Part shown: piece after piece, positions 1 through 5,152 of the stretch | Layout: every line of letters starts with the position of its first letter | Position numbering within the stretch: position 1 is the first letter of the stretch | From: an uncultured bacterium | Lineage (GTDB): Bacteria > Planctomycetota > Phycisphaerae > Phycisphaerales > SM1A02 | Assembly: GCA_903918555.1 (NCBI GenBank) | Contig: CAIXEV010000677.1 | Location: 1-5,152 of the forward strand | Length of the DNA stretch: 5,152 bases | Direction: 5' to 3' | Made by a program: the position numbers and the translations under genes | The notes under the pieces: generated by a model | The model's database searches: none | The model's input: only the letters and a program-made list of their open reading frames with translations | Told to the model about the DNA's origin: nothing

Positions 1-33
1 CCAGTCGGTGCCAGGCACTGACTGGCACGTGCC
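1..33. repeat. Nested inverted repeats downstream of the leftward operon, possible terminator
   Basis: CCAGTC (1-6) pairs with GACTGG (20-25), and GTGCC (8-12) with GGCAC (14-18), making one near-perfect dyad centred on base 13 with a single mismatch (7/19). A hairpin with a 10-position stem and a CCAGG loop is possible. A second perfect palindrome, GGCACGTGCC, overlaps it at 24-33. It lies about 38 bp past the stop at 63, where a terminator of the def-fmt transcript would be expected. Any T-run would fall beyond the left edge, so this cannot be confirmed. Confidence 0.4.
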
Positions 34-63
34 GTGCGCCCGTCTGGTGTGCGCCCGTCTGGT
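34..63. repeat. Perfect 15-bp tandem duplication at the end of the HEVGH gene
   Basis: GTGCGCCCGTCTGGT occurs at 34-48 and again, identical, at 49-63. The second copy touches the last base of the leftward gene's stop codon and the first lies wholly outside the gene. It looks like a recent local duplication. Confidence 0.85.
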
Positions 64-704
64 CAGGCGGCAAACGCCGCGACTTCGCTCGGCAGCCTCT
101 GGATCCCCCGCCGCCGCGACTTCGCCACCGCGTACCGCATCGAGCGATCGAATCGCCTCGCGACCGAGCCCTTCGTCGGGAACCCCATCTCATCCATCCG
201 GTCGATCGCGTACCGCCACGCGAGGTACTCCTCGAGGCAACGCGGCTTGTGCACGCCGAGCCCGATCGCGTGATGCCCGACCTCGTGCAGGAAGATCGCC
301 AGACGCAGCGGACTCGTCGGATACGGCGACTCGAGGGTGCGCTCGACTCGGCCATCGCGGAATGTCCGCTCGATCGCAACGCCCGAGAGCGAGTTGCGCC
401 AGCGCTTCACCGTCAGCCCGTACTTCGACAGCATCTCGACGACGACCGCGTCGTACCGCCGCTGCGAGGGCTTCTCGTGGTCGATTCCGCGCGGAGGCTT
501 GGCCATGCGCCAGCCGGGCGCGTCGGGCGCGTCGGGCGCGCTCGTCACGGCGAGGCCCACCGGCCGCGTTCGCTTGATCGGCGCCGCGCGTCCCTTCGCG
601 GGCTTGCCACGACGCGGCCGCTTGGCAACGCGCCCGCCGCCCGATCCTCCGAAGAGGCCAAGCTGCTCCCGCGCGAAGTCAAACAGCAACTGGACGAACG
701 GCAT
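63..704 (-). CDS. Putative zinc metallopeptidase-like protein (HEVGH motif), function unknown
   Basis: I do not recognise the family of this 213-residue protein. Residues 140-144 read HEVGH, a gluzincin-type HExxH motif, within a hydrophobic segment (LRLAIFLHEVGHHAIGL). The pair E158/E159 in CLEEYLAW lies 14-15 residues further on, a fitting place for a third zinc ligand and reminiscent of the layout of ImmA/IrrE- or SprT-like proteases. The N-terminus (1-20) is hydrophobic/aromatic but is not a clear signal peptide. Residues 25-47 are basic and low in complexity, and 56-63 form an Ala-Pro-Asp linker. The C-terminal part (164-204) is rich in Arg and Lys. The ATG at 704 is chosen because AGAAGG (complement of 710-715) sits 5 nt upstream. 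A shorter start at Met67 (506) lacks a good ribosome site but would remove the low-complexity head. It follows fmt on the same strand by 39 bp, so it is probably cotranscribed. The coding call is fairly safe; peptidase activity is inferred from the motif only. Confidence 0.78.
   Translation of the reverse strand: MPFVQLLFDFAREQLGLFGGSGGGRVAKRPRRGKPAKGRAAPIKRTRPVGLAVTSAPDAPDAPGWRMAKPPRGIDHEKPSQRRYDAVVVEMLSKYGLTVKRWRNSLSGVAIERTFRDGRVERTLESPYPTSPLRLAIFLHEVGHHAIGLGVHKPRCLEEYLAWRYAIDRMDEMGFPTKGSVARRFDRSMRYAVAKSRRRGIQRLPSEVAAFAA
516..540. repeat. In-frame 9-bp tandem repeat coding an Ala-Pro-Asp linker
   Basis: GGGCGCGTC is repeated at 516-524 and 525-533, with a partial third copy from 534. Read leftward it encodes the APD-APD-AP linker (about residues 56-63) that joins the basic head of the HEVGH protein to its conserved part. 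Its 9-bp period preserves the frame. Confidence 0.75.
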
Positions 705-743
705 CAGCGCCTTCTATCGGCGCGCGCCCGCGTCTTACTCGAC

Positions 744-1661
744 TCACACCCGAGGCGCGAGACGCTGCCCGACCACCTGCGGCCGGCCGCGCACAAAGTC
801 CCGCCACGCCATCGCGCGGCCGCCCGCGGGCTGCACCTCGAGAATCTCGACCGCGCCCGAAGTCGCCGCGACGCATCCGTCCGCGCACACGAGCCCCGGC
901 TCGCCGCCCCCGCCGTCGGCCTCGCGCACCCGCAGCAGCTTCACCTCGAGCCCACCGACCACGACCGTGCAGCCGGGCCACGAGTTCAACCCGTTGATCC
1001 GCGCCCGTGCCGCGCGCGCATCGAAGCTCGCGAGGTCGACCGTCCCGTCCGCCTTCGACAGCTTCCGCGCCCGCGTCGCCTTCGACTCGTCCTGCCCGAC
1101 GCCGACCGCACGACCCTCCGCGCGCGCCGCCAGCACGCTCGTCAACACCTCCGGCCCGAGCAGCGCCAGCGCATCGTGCACCTCGTCGGCGGTCTCCGCC
1201 GCACCGATCGCCCGCGCGCGCGTCGCGTAGACGAGTCCAGCGTCCATCCGCTCCGCGATCGAGATGACGCTCACGCCCGTCTCCGCGCAACCATCCATCA
1301 CCGCGCGCTGAATCGGCGCAGCGCCGCGATACGCGGGCAAGAGCGATCCATGGAGATTGATCGCGAACACGCCGTCGACGAGCTCGCGCGACAGCTTCTG
1401 CCCGAAGGCGATCACGATCCACGCGGCGGCGCCAACGCCCCGCACCTGCGCGACCACATCCGGCGCGTTGACATCCGAAGGCTTGATGACCGGCAGCCCC
1501 AGTTCCGCCGCGCGCGCAGCGATGGGCGTCGGCGTCATCACCTTGCCGCGCCCCGCGGGGCGATCGGGCTGCGTCACCACGAGCGCGATCTCATGCTCGC
1601 GCGCGAGATGTTCAAGCGATGGGATCCCGAACGCGCCGGCACCGAGGAAGACAAGCCGCAT
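744..1661 (-). CDS. fmt: Methionyl-tRNA formyltransferase
   Basis: Fmt transfers a formyl group from 10-formyltetrahydrofolate to the amino group of initiator Met-tRNA in the cytoplasm. The 305-residue length is usual for the family. The N-terminal formyltransferase fold begins RLVFLGAGAFGIPSLEHL, followed by TQPDRPAGRGK (30-40), the loop expected in tRNA-binding Fmt proteins. The active-site segment INLHGSLLPAYRGAAPIQRA (101-120) supplies N102 and H104. TGVSVISIAERMDAG (128-142) supplies D140; these three match the catalytic Asn-His-Asp of E. coli Fmt. The family often has Asp after MDxG, but Leu is found here, a minor variation. The C-terminal OB-like domain contains INGLNSWPGC (about 216-225), also typical. 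The ATG lies 8 bp after the def stop, with a weak AGGCGG ribosome site overlapping that stop, so translation is probably coupled to def. No frameshift or missing catalytic residue is seen. Confidence 0.97.
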   Translation of the reverse strand: MRLVFLGAGAFGIPSLEHLAREHEIALVVTQPDRPAGRGKVMTPTPIAARAAELGLPVIKPSDVNAPDVVAQVRGVGAAAWIVIAFGQKLSRELVDGVFAINLHGSLLPAYRGAAPIQRAVMDGCAETGVSVISIAERMDAGLVYATRARAIGAAETADEVHDALALLGPEVLTSVLAARAEGRAVGVGQDESKATRARKLSKADGTVDLASFDARAARARINGLNSWPGCTVVVGGLEVKLLRVREADGGGGEPGLVCADGCVAATSGAVEILEVQPAGGRAMAWRDFVRGRPQVVGQRLAPRV

Positions 1662-1669
1662 CGCGCCGC

Positions 1670-2173
1670 CTAGCCGCCAGCCCGCTCGAGGTCGCGAAGC
1701 GCACGGCGGTTCGCAAGCTTGTCGATCGGACGCATGCGGTCGATGATGAGCACGCCCTCGAGATGATCGAACTCGTGCTGCCAGACGCGCGCGGGGAACC
1801 CGTCGCTCTCGAGCTCGAACTCGTTGCCGTCGAGGCCGAGCGCGCGAATCCGCGCGACGCCAGGCCGCAGGATGCTGCCGCGGATGTCAGGCAGACTCAA
1901 GCAGCCCTCTTCGTAGGGCTCCACCGCGCCGACGGCCTCGAGCACGGGGTTGATGAACACGCGCTCGGGCTCCTCCTCGCGCGCGCAGGTCAGGAAGATC
2001 CGCACGCTCTCGCCGAGTTGCGGCGCTGCGATGCCCGCGCCATCGAGCTCGCGTGCGACGCGGCGCATGTCCTCGACCAGTTCGCGCACGAACTCGTCGA
2101 TGGCGGCAACCGGCTTCGCTTTCATGCGAAGGACAGGATGAGGATGAACGACAATGTCGCGGTCGCGCGCCAT
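1670..2173 (-). CDS. def: Peptide deformylase
   Basis: Def is the metal-dependent hydrolase that removes the formyl group from the N-terminal methionine of nascent proteins at the ribosome exit. All three family motifs are intact in this 167-residue product: GAGIAAPQ (45-52), EGCLSLP (89-95, with the metal-ligand C91) and QHEFDHLEG (132-140, with ligands H133 and H137 and catalytic E134). The ATG at 2173 is preferred because the protein then opens MARDRDIVVHPHPVLRMKA, close to the usual start of deformylases. The frame stays open to an ATG at 2266, but that would translate the 14-bp tandem repeats into an unsupported 31-residue head. No strong Shine-Dalgarno sequence precedes 2173; GGGCG is the best and is too close. 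It is the first gene of the leftward group and is followed by fmt after 8 bp, the classic pairing of the formyl-methionine cycle. Confidence 0.97.
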   Translation of the reverse strand: MARDRDIVVHPHPVLRMKAKPVAAIDEFVRELVEDMRRVARELDGAGIAAPQLGESVRIFLTCAREEEPERVFINPVLEAVGAVEPYEEGCLSLPDIRGSILRPGVARIRALGLDGNEFELESDGFPARVWQHEFDHLEGVLIIDRMRPIDKLANRRALRDLERAGG

Positions 2174-2202
2174 TCGCCCATCGTAGGGGCTGACGGCCCA
2201 TC

Positions 2203-2272
2203 GCGCTCCAACCCGAGAGCTCCAACCCAAGCGCTCCAACCCATGCGCTCCAACCTCAAGCCCCAATCCTCA
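2203..2272. repeat. 14-bp tandem repeat array upstream of def
   Basis: Four adjacent 14-bp units with consensus GCGCTCCAACCCNN occupy 2203-2216, 2217-2230, 2231-2244 and 2245-2258. They share a CTCCAACC core and differ mainly in the last two bases. A fifth, degenerate unit (2259-2272) keeps the 14-bp period; CCTCAAGCC recurs at 2254-2262 and 2268-2276. The array ends about 30 bp upstream of the def start and lies inside the divergent intergenic region. The period is neither a multiple of 3 nor of the helical turn, so it does not look like coding sequence or a phased operator. Slipped-strand expansion or a repeated protein-binding site are both possible. Confidence 0.85.
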
Positions 2273-2309
2273 AGCCGTCTCGCGACCGTCCACGGCAGAT
2301 TCTCAGGGT

Positions 2310-2339
2310 TTGACCAAGCCCCCCGCAGGCGGGTACCCT
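2310..2339 (+). promoter_or_regulatory. Candidate promoter for the TPR-kdsB group, with overlapping palindromes
   Basis: TTGACC (2310-2315) matches five of six bases of the housekeeping -35 element. After an 18-bp spacer comes TACCCT (2334-2339), a weak TAnnnT-type -10 box as often seen in GC-rich genomes. Transcription would start near 2346, leaving a leader of about 87 nt before the TTG start. Two palindromes sit within it: CCCGC-AG-GCGGG (2322-2333) and GGGTACCC (2331-2338), the latter covering the -10 region. They could be an operator. This rests on pattern only. Confidence 0.35.
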
Positions 2340-2420
2340 TCCCGTTCGGTTCGGAGTCTTTCCCGCGCGTTTGTCGCAGGTCGCACCAGAACCACCCGGG
2401 ATGCCTCGGGGAACCAACTC

Positions 2421-2425
2421 AGGAG
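2421..2425 (+). promoter_or_regulatory. Ribosome binding site deciding the TTG start of the TPR gene
   Basis: AGGAG, a strong Shine-Dalgarno core, lies 7 nt before TTG at 2433. It is the reason to prefer this rare start over the in-frame ATG at 2310, which has no such site and would lie upstream of the expected transcript start. Confidence 0.75.
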
Positions 2426-2432
2426 CCACGGA

Positions 2433-3944
2433 TTGGGTTTCTTTTCCTTCGGTAAGAAGAAGCAGCCAGAGCCAGGTCAGCCCGAAACGGCGCCGACCGG
2501 CCAAGCGCCCGCTGTCACCGGCGCGTTCGTCGCCCAGCCCGACAAGGCGCGCAAGTTCTTCGACCACGCGAAGACCATCGCGCAGACGGGCAACTACGAG
2601 TACGCCCTGATGCTCTACGCGAAGGCGTTCCGCTTCGACCCATCGGGCGTGCCGCGCCACGAGGAGTTCTACAAGCTCGCCGTCTCGTTCTACCAGTCCG
2701 GCGGCAAGCCCGCGGGCCGCGACGACATCAAGGAACTCGAGGGACCTGGCCCGATCGACAAGTTCGTGCAGGCTGAATACATCTGGGCGCGCGATGTCCT
2801 CAACATGGACGCCGCGTTCAAGATGCTCGAGACCGCTGGCAAGGCGGGACAGATCGAGTTCGGTTCGTGGATCGCGCCGAAGCTCCTCGACCTCCTTCGC
2901 AAGCAGAAGAAGCAGTCGAAGTCGATGTGGCTGAAGGCGAAGACGCTCTTCACCAGCGTCGAGGCCTACGCGGAGGCGTTCGCCTGCGTCGAGGAAGCCG
3001 TCCGCGTCGACCCGAGCGACACGCAGCTCTCGGCCGATCTCAAGGAGCTCACGGCGCGTCACGCGCTCAAGCAAGGCGGCTACGACAAGGCCGTCGGCGG
3101 CGGCGGAAACTTCACCAGCATGGTGAAGGACAGCGCCAAGCAGCAGCAGCTCCAGGAGCAGAACCAGATCGCCGCGAGCGAGGAAACCGAAGCTCGAAAT
3201 CTCGAGCGCGCCCGCAAGGACCACGAGGACAACCCGATGTCCGCGGACGCCATCCTCAAGCTCGGCACGCTGCTGCGCCGCCGCGCCACCGAGGAGAGCG
3301 AGAACGAGGCCTACACCGTCTTCATGACGGGCTTCGAGCGCCTGAACGAGTACCGTTTCCGGATGTTCGCAGGCGAGATCCGCATCATGCAGATGCGCCG
3401 CCGCGTCAACGCTGCGCTCAAGAAGACCGAGGCGAACCCGACCGACGCAGCCGCGAAGGCTGAGTACGAGGCGCTCCGTCGCGAGTTCCTCGAGTTCGAG
3501 GGCGGCGAGCTGCGCGAGAAGCAGAAGAACTATCCGACCGACCGCTCGATCAAGGCGGAGCTCGGCCGCATCGAGTTCGAGCTCGGCCACTACGAAGACG
3601 CGATGGCCGCGTTCCAGGCCTGCAAGGACGAGGCCAAGCTCCGCATCGGCTCCACCCACATGCTCGGCCGCTGCTTTGCCGCGGAGGGCTGGCACTCCGA
3701 GGCGGCGAGCGAGTACCGCGAGGCGCTCAGCGCCCTCGGCGTCGGCGAGTCCGACCGCGAGCTTCCGATCAAGTACGACCTCATGCTGTCGCTGATGGAA
3801 CTCGCGAAGAGCGAGAAGAACGGCACCCACGCGCGCGAGGCAGGCGAGATCTGCTCCGCCATCGTGCGCCGCGACATCTCCTACCGCGACATCCGCGTTC
3901 GGCGCAAGGAGATCGACGCGCTCGTCAAGGACCTGCCCGCGTGA
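2433..3944 (+). CDS. TPR-like repeat protein of unknown function
   Basis: This is a 503-residue, hydrophilic, probably cytoplasmic protein with no signal peptide or membrane segment. A short head (LGFFSFGKKK) and a Pro/Gln/Thr-rich linker (11-36) precede an alpha-helical body. TPR-like helix pairs are visible at about 40-71 (AKTIAQTGNYEYALMLYAKAF then DPS), 373-399 (LGRIEFELGHYEDAMAAFQ), 404-435 (LGRCFAAEGWHSEAASEYREAL) and less clearly 446-480. Residues 230-263 are Gln/Glu-rich and likely coiled coil. I chose the TTG at 2433 because AGGAG (2421-2425) lies 7 nt upstream. The in-frame ATG at 2310 falls inside the likely promoter and has no ribosome site. TPR proteins are scaffolds for protein contacts; no catalytic motif is seen. 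The stop overlaps the kdsB GTG by 4 bp, so the two are translationally coupled. A role in envelope or Kdo-polymer assembly is possible from context alone. Confidence 0.9.
   Translation: MGFFSFGKKKQPEPGQPETAPTGQAPAVTGAFVAQPDKARKFFDHAKTIAQTGNYEYALMLYAKAFRFDPSGVPRHEEFYKLAVSFYQSGGKPAGRDDIKELEGPGPIDKFVQAEYIWARDVLNMDAAFKMLETAGKAGQIEFGSWIAPKLLDLLRKQKKQSKSMWLKAKTLFTSVEAYAEAFACVEEAVRVDPSDTQLSADLKELTARHALKQGGYDKAVGGGGNFTSMVKDSAKQQQLQEQNQIAASEETEARNLERARKDHEDNPMSADAILKLGTLLRRRATEESENEAYTVFMTGFERLNEYRFRMFAGEIRIMQMRRRVNAALKKTEANPTDAAAKAEYEALRREFLEFEGGELREKQKNYPTDRSIKAELGRIEFELGHYEDAMAAFQACKDEAKLRIGSTHMLGRCFAAEGWHSEAASEYREALSALGVGESDRELPIKYDLMLSLMELAKSEKNGTHAREAGEICSAIVRRDISYRDIRVRRKEIDALVKDLPA
3927..3931 (+). 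promoter_or_regulatory. Ribosome binding site for kdsB inside the end of the TPR gene
   Basis: AAGGA lies 9 nt before the GTG start of kdsB and within the last codons of the upstream gene. Together with the GTGA overlap it supports the GTG start and coupled translation. Confidence 0.6.
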
Positions 3945-4699
3945 GCGCGGACCGCCGTCCTCGAACGGTTGGCGTGATCCCCGCTCGCCTGGCGAGTTCG
4001 CGGTTCCCCGAGAAGGTGCTCAAGGCCGAGACGGGCAAGCCGCTCGTTGTGCATGTGCTGGAGCAGGCGCGCAAGGCGGCCTCGCTCGACCGCGTCGTCG
4101 TCGCCGCGGACCACCCTCGGATCGTCGCCGCAGTCGAAGCGGCTGGCGGCGAGGCGATCCTGACCCGCGAGGACCACCCGAACGGCACCAGCCGGCTCGC
4201 CGAAGTCGCCGAACGGATCCCCGCCGATGTCTTCGTCAACATCCAGGGCGACGAGCCCGAGATCGAGCCTGAGACGATCGACGCCGCCGTCGACCTCCTC
4301 CACCGGTCCCCCTGGGCGGAGGTGGCGACCGTGGCCACCCCATTTGCCCCCGGCGAGTCGGTCGCGGACCCAAACCTCGTGAAGGTCGTCCTAGGCCTCG
4401 GTGGGCGGGCGCTCTACTTCTCCCGCGCCCCTGTCCCGTTCCATCGCGACGCCGCCAAGGGCGGCACCCCCAAGGCAGAGCCACTGCGTCATGTGGGGCT
4501 CTATGTCTACCGAACTCCCTTCCTCGAGGCCTTCCTGACCTGGCCGCCGTCGGCCCTCGAAGAGACCGAGAGCCTCGAGCAGCTTCGAATCCTCGAGCGC
4601 GGCCACGGGATCGCCGTCGCGGTTCGACCGGTCACCGGCCACGGAATCGACACCGCGGAGCAGTACTCCGATTTCGTGGCGCGGCGGCGATCTCGCTGA
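3941..4699 (+). CDS. kdsB: 3-deoxy-manno-octulosonate cytidylyltransferase (CMP-Kdo synthetase)
   Basis: KdsB couples Kdo to CTP, giving CMP-Kdo and pyrophosphate, the activated sugar used to build the lipopolysaccharide inner core. It is a soluble cytoplasmic enzyme. The 252 residues match the family's usual length of about 250. Signature motifs occur in order: IPARLASSRFPEKVL (13-27, nucleotide-binding loop), EDHPNGTSRLAEV (77-89), NIQGDEP (100-106, with metal-binding D104), VKVVL then ALYFSRAPVPF (147-167), LRHVGLYVYR (182-191), SALEETESLEQLR (204-216) and GHGIDT (233-238, with second metal ligand D237). The GTG at 3941 overlaps the upstream stop as GTGA, and AAGGA (3927-3931) sits 9 nt before it. 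All key residues are present. Its presence is the best evidence that the host has a Gram-negative envelope. It is followed by pyrG, whose product supplies its CTP. Confidence 0.97.
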   Translation: MSADRRPRTVGVIPARLASSRFPEKVLKAETGKPLVVHVLEQARKAASLDRVVVAADHPRIVAAVEAAGGEAILTREDHPNGTSRLAEVAERIPADVFVNIQGDEPEIEPETIDAAVDLLHRSPWAEVATVATPFAPGESVADPNLVKVVLGLGGRALYFSRAPVPFHRDAAKGGTPKAEPLRHVGLYVYRTPFLEAFLTWPPSALEETESLEQLRILERGHGIAVAVRPVTGHGIDTAEQYSDFVARRRSR

Positions 4700-4730
4700 T
4701 CGCGACCGCCCCCACTTGCATTTCCGACCG

Positions 4731-4752
4731 ATTCCTGACTACATTCAGGAAT
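4731..4752 (+). promoter_or_regulatory. Perfect 8-bp inverted repeat over the pyrG start codon
   Basis: ATTCCTGA (4731-4738) is followed by a 6-nt loop CTACAT and the exact complement TCAGGAAT (4745-4752). In RNA the right arm would bury both the AGGA element and the first two bases of the ATG at 4751. It could be a translational control hairpin or, in DNA, an operator. There is also a weak promoter-like pair, TTGCAT (4716-4721) and TACATT (4740-4745), spaced 18 bp; if used, the transcript would begin almost at the ATG. The repeat is certain; its role is not. Confidence 0.5.
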
Positions 4753-5152
4753 GCCCCACTCGGAAACCAACCCCGGCGATCTTCCTGACGGCTGCGGGTT
4801 CCTCTCACAATTCGGTCGAAGCGAAGAGAGCACGGAGTGGCATTCGCCCGCGCCCGCGGGCTACCAGCGCGGCCGCACGAAGTTCGTCGTCGTCATCGGC
4901 ACCGTCATGAGCGGCCTCGGCAAGGGCATCTTCGCAAGCTCGCTCGCGAAGCTGATCAAGGACAAGGGCCTCTCGGTCGCCCCCATCAAGATGGAGGGCT
5001 ATCTCAACATCGACTCGGGCACGCTGAACCCGTATCGCCACGGCGAGGTGTTCGTGCTGTCGGACGGGTGCGAGACCGACATGGACCTAGGCACCTACGA
5101 GCGCATCCTCAGCCAGGACCTCACGCGCAAGAACTTCGTCACCGCAGGCCAG
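4751..5152 (+). CDS. pyrG: CTP synthase, N-terminal part (continues past the right edge)
   Basis: CTP synthase converts UTP to CTP using ATP and glutamine-derived ammonia. Only the first 134 codons are present. They cover the start of the synthetase domain; the glutaminase domain would lie beyond the window. Recognisable motifs are SGLGKGIFASSLAKL (54-68, with K58 equal to E. coli K18), KMEGYLNIDSGTLNP (80-94), HGEVF (97-101), ETDMDLGTYER (108-118, with D112 equal to E. coli metal-binding D72) and LTRKN (124-128). Several canonical residues differ: TGGVVSS is IGTVMSG, KLDPY is KMEGY, and VDPGTMSP is IDSGTLNP. The ATG at 4751 is the only usable start: a stop lies in frame at 4736-4738 and the next Met (53) falls inside the P-loop. 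This gives a head about 40 residues longer than in E. coli. AGGA abuts the ATG with no spacer, so initiation is unusual. It lies 51 bp after kdsB. Confidence 0.93.
   Translation, partial: MPHSETNPGDLPDGCGFLSQFGRSEESTEWHSPAPAGYQRGRTKFVVVIGTVMSGLGKGIFASSLAKLIKDKGLSVAPIKMEGYLNIDSGTLNPYRHGEVFVLSDGCETDMDLGTYERILSQDLTRKNFVTAGQ

Noticed and set aside
63..704. Firm assignment of the HEVGH protein to the ImmA/IrrE or SprT family
   Set aside because: Only the HExxH motif and a following Glu pair are shared; no partner repressor gene of the ImmA type and no other diagnostic motif is seen.
249..1673. A 474-codon open frame on the plus strand opposite fmt and the HEVGH gene
   Set aside because: Its translation is Arg/His/Ala-rich with no recognisable domain, and it lies opposite fmt with all its motifs intact. 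Long antisense open frames are expected in DNA with high GC at third codon positions.
2174..2266. A 31-residue N-terminal extension of peptide deformylase starting at 2266
   Set aside because: It would translate the 14-bp tandem repeats, has no family counterpart, and the start at 2173 gives a normal deformylase N-terminus.
2203..2272. The tandem array as a CRISPR
   Set aside because: The units are 14 bp, directly adjacent with no spacers, and no cas genes are present.
2310..2432. A 41-residue N-terminal extension of the TPR protein from the ATG at 2310
   Set aside because: That ATG overlaps the candidate -35 element and has no ribosome site, while the TTG at 2433 has AGGAG 7 nt upstream.
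2256..3830. A 524-codon open frame on the minus strand opposite the TPR gene
   Set aside because: The product is a Leu/Arg/Glu/Ala-rich low-complexity shadow. The plus-strand frame has a ribosome site, TPR-like repeats and coupling to kdsB, so the antisense frame is very likely an artefact of base composition.
4687..4703. Hairpin GCGATC-TCGCT-GATCGC over the kdsB stop as a terminator
   Set aside because: The stem is only 6 bp and is followed by GACCGCCCCC rather than a T-run, so an intrinsic terminator is not supported; kdsB and pyrG may still be cotranscribed.

Overview
The window is high-GC, densely coded bacterial DNA. It holds two divergent gene groups either side of a 259-bp intergenic region. 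The presence of kdsB (CMP-Kdo synthesis) implies a Gram-negative-type envelope with lipopolysaccharide or another Kdo polymer. The strong G/C bias at third codon positions, a TTG and a GTG start, and a divergent CTP synthase N-terminus make me suspect a Planctomycetota-like lineage, perhaps Phycisphaerae. That guess rests on remembered family resemblance, not on a search, and is weak.

Left half (minus strand, read right to left): def (peptide deformylase, start 2173), then fmt (methionyl-tRNA formyltransferase) 8 bp after it, then, after 39 bp, an unnamed 213-residue protein with an HEVGH zinc-binding motif. Def and Fmt are the two halves of the formyl-methionine cycle: Fmt formylates the initiator Met-tRNA and Def removes the formyl group from nascent proteins. 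The third gene looks like a passenger or accessory gene of the same transcript and is the least explained protein here. Just past its stop lie a perfect 15-bp tandem duplication and a set of nested inverted repeats at the window edge, possibly the operon's terminator.

Middle (2174-2432): the divergent intergenic region. It holds a 14-bp tandem repeat array (four good copies and one degenerate copy) upstream of def. It also holds a plausible rightward promoter containing two overlapping palindromes, and a well-placed AGGAG ribosome binding site ahead of a TTG start.

Right half (plus strand): a 503-residue protein with TPR-like helical repeats, then kdsB overlapping it by 4 bp (GTGA), then 51 bp, then the 5' part of pyrG (CTP synthase), which runs off the right edge. 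PyrG makes CTP, and KdsB uses CTP to activate Kdo, so their adjacency is functionally sensible and is seen in other Gram-negatives. The pyrG start is odd: no spaced Shine-Dalgarno sequence, an 8-bp hairpin over the ATG, an N-terminal extension of about 40 residues and several substitutions in the synthetase-domain motifs.

Most of the window is ordinary housekeeping DNA. I see no mobile element, CRISPR array, tRNA or rRNA. The points worth a second look are the HExxH protein, the 14-bp array, the pyrG start and N-terminus, and the TPR protein coupled to kdsB.
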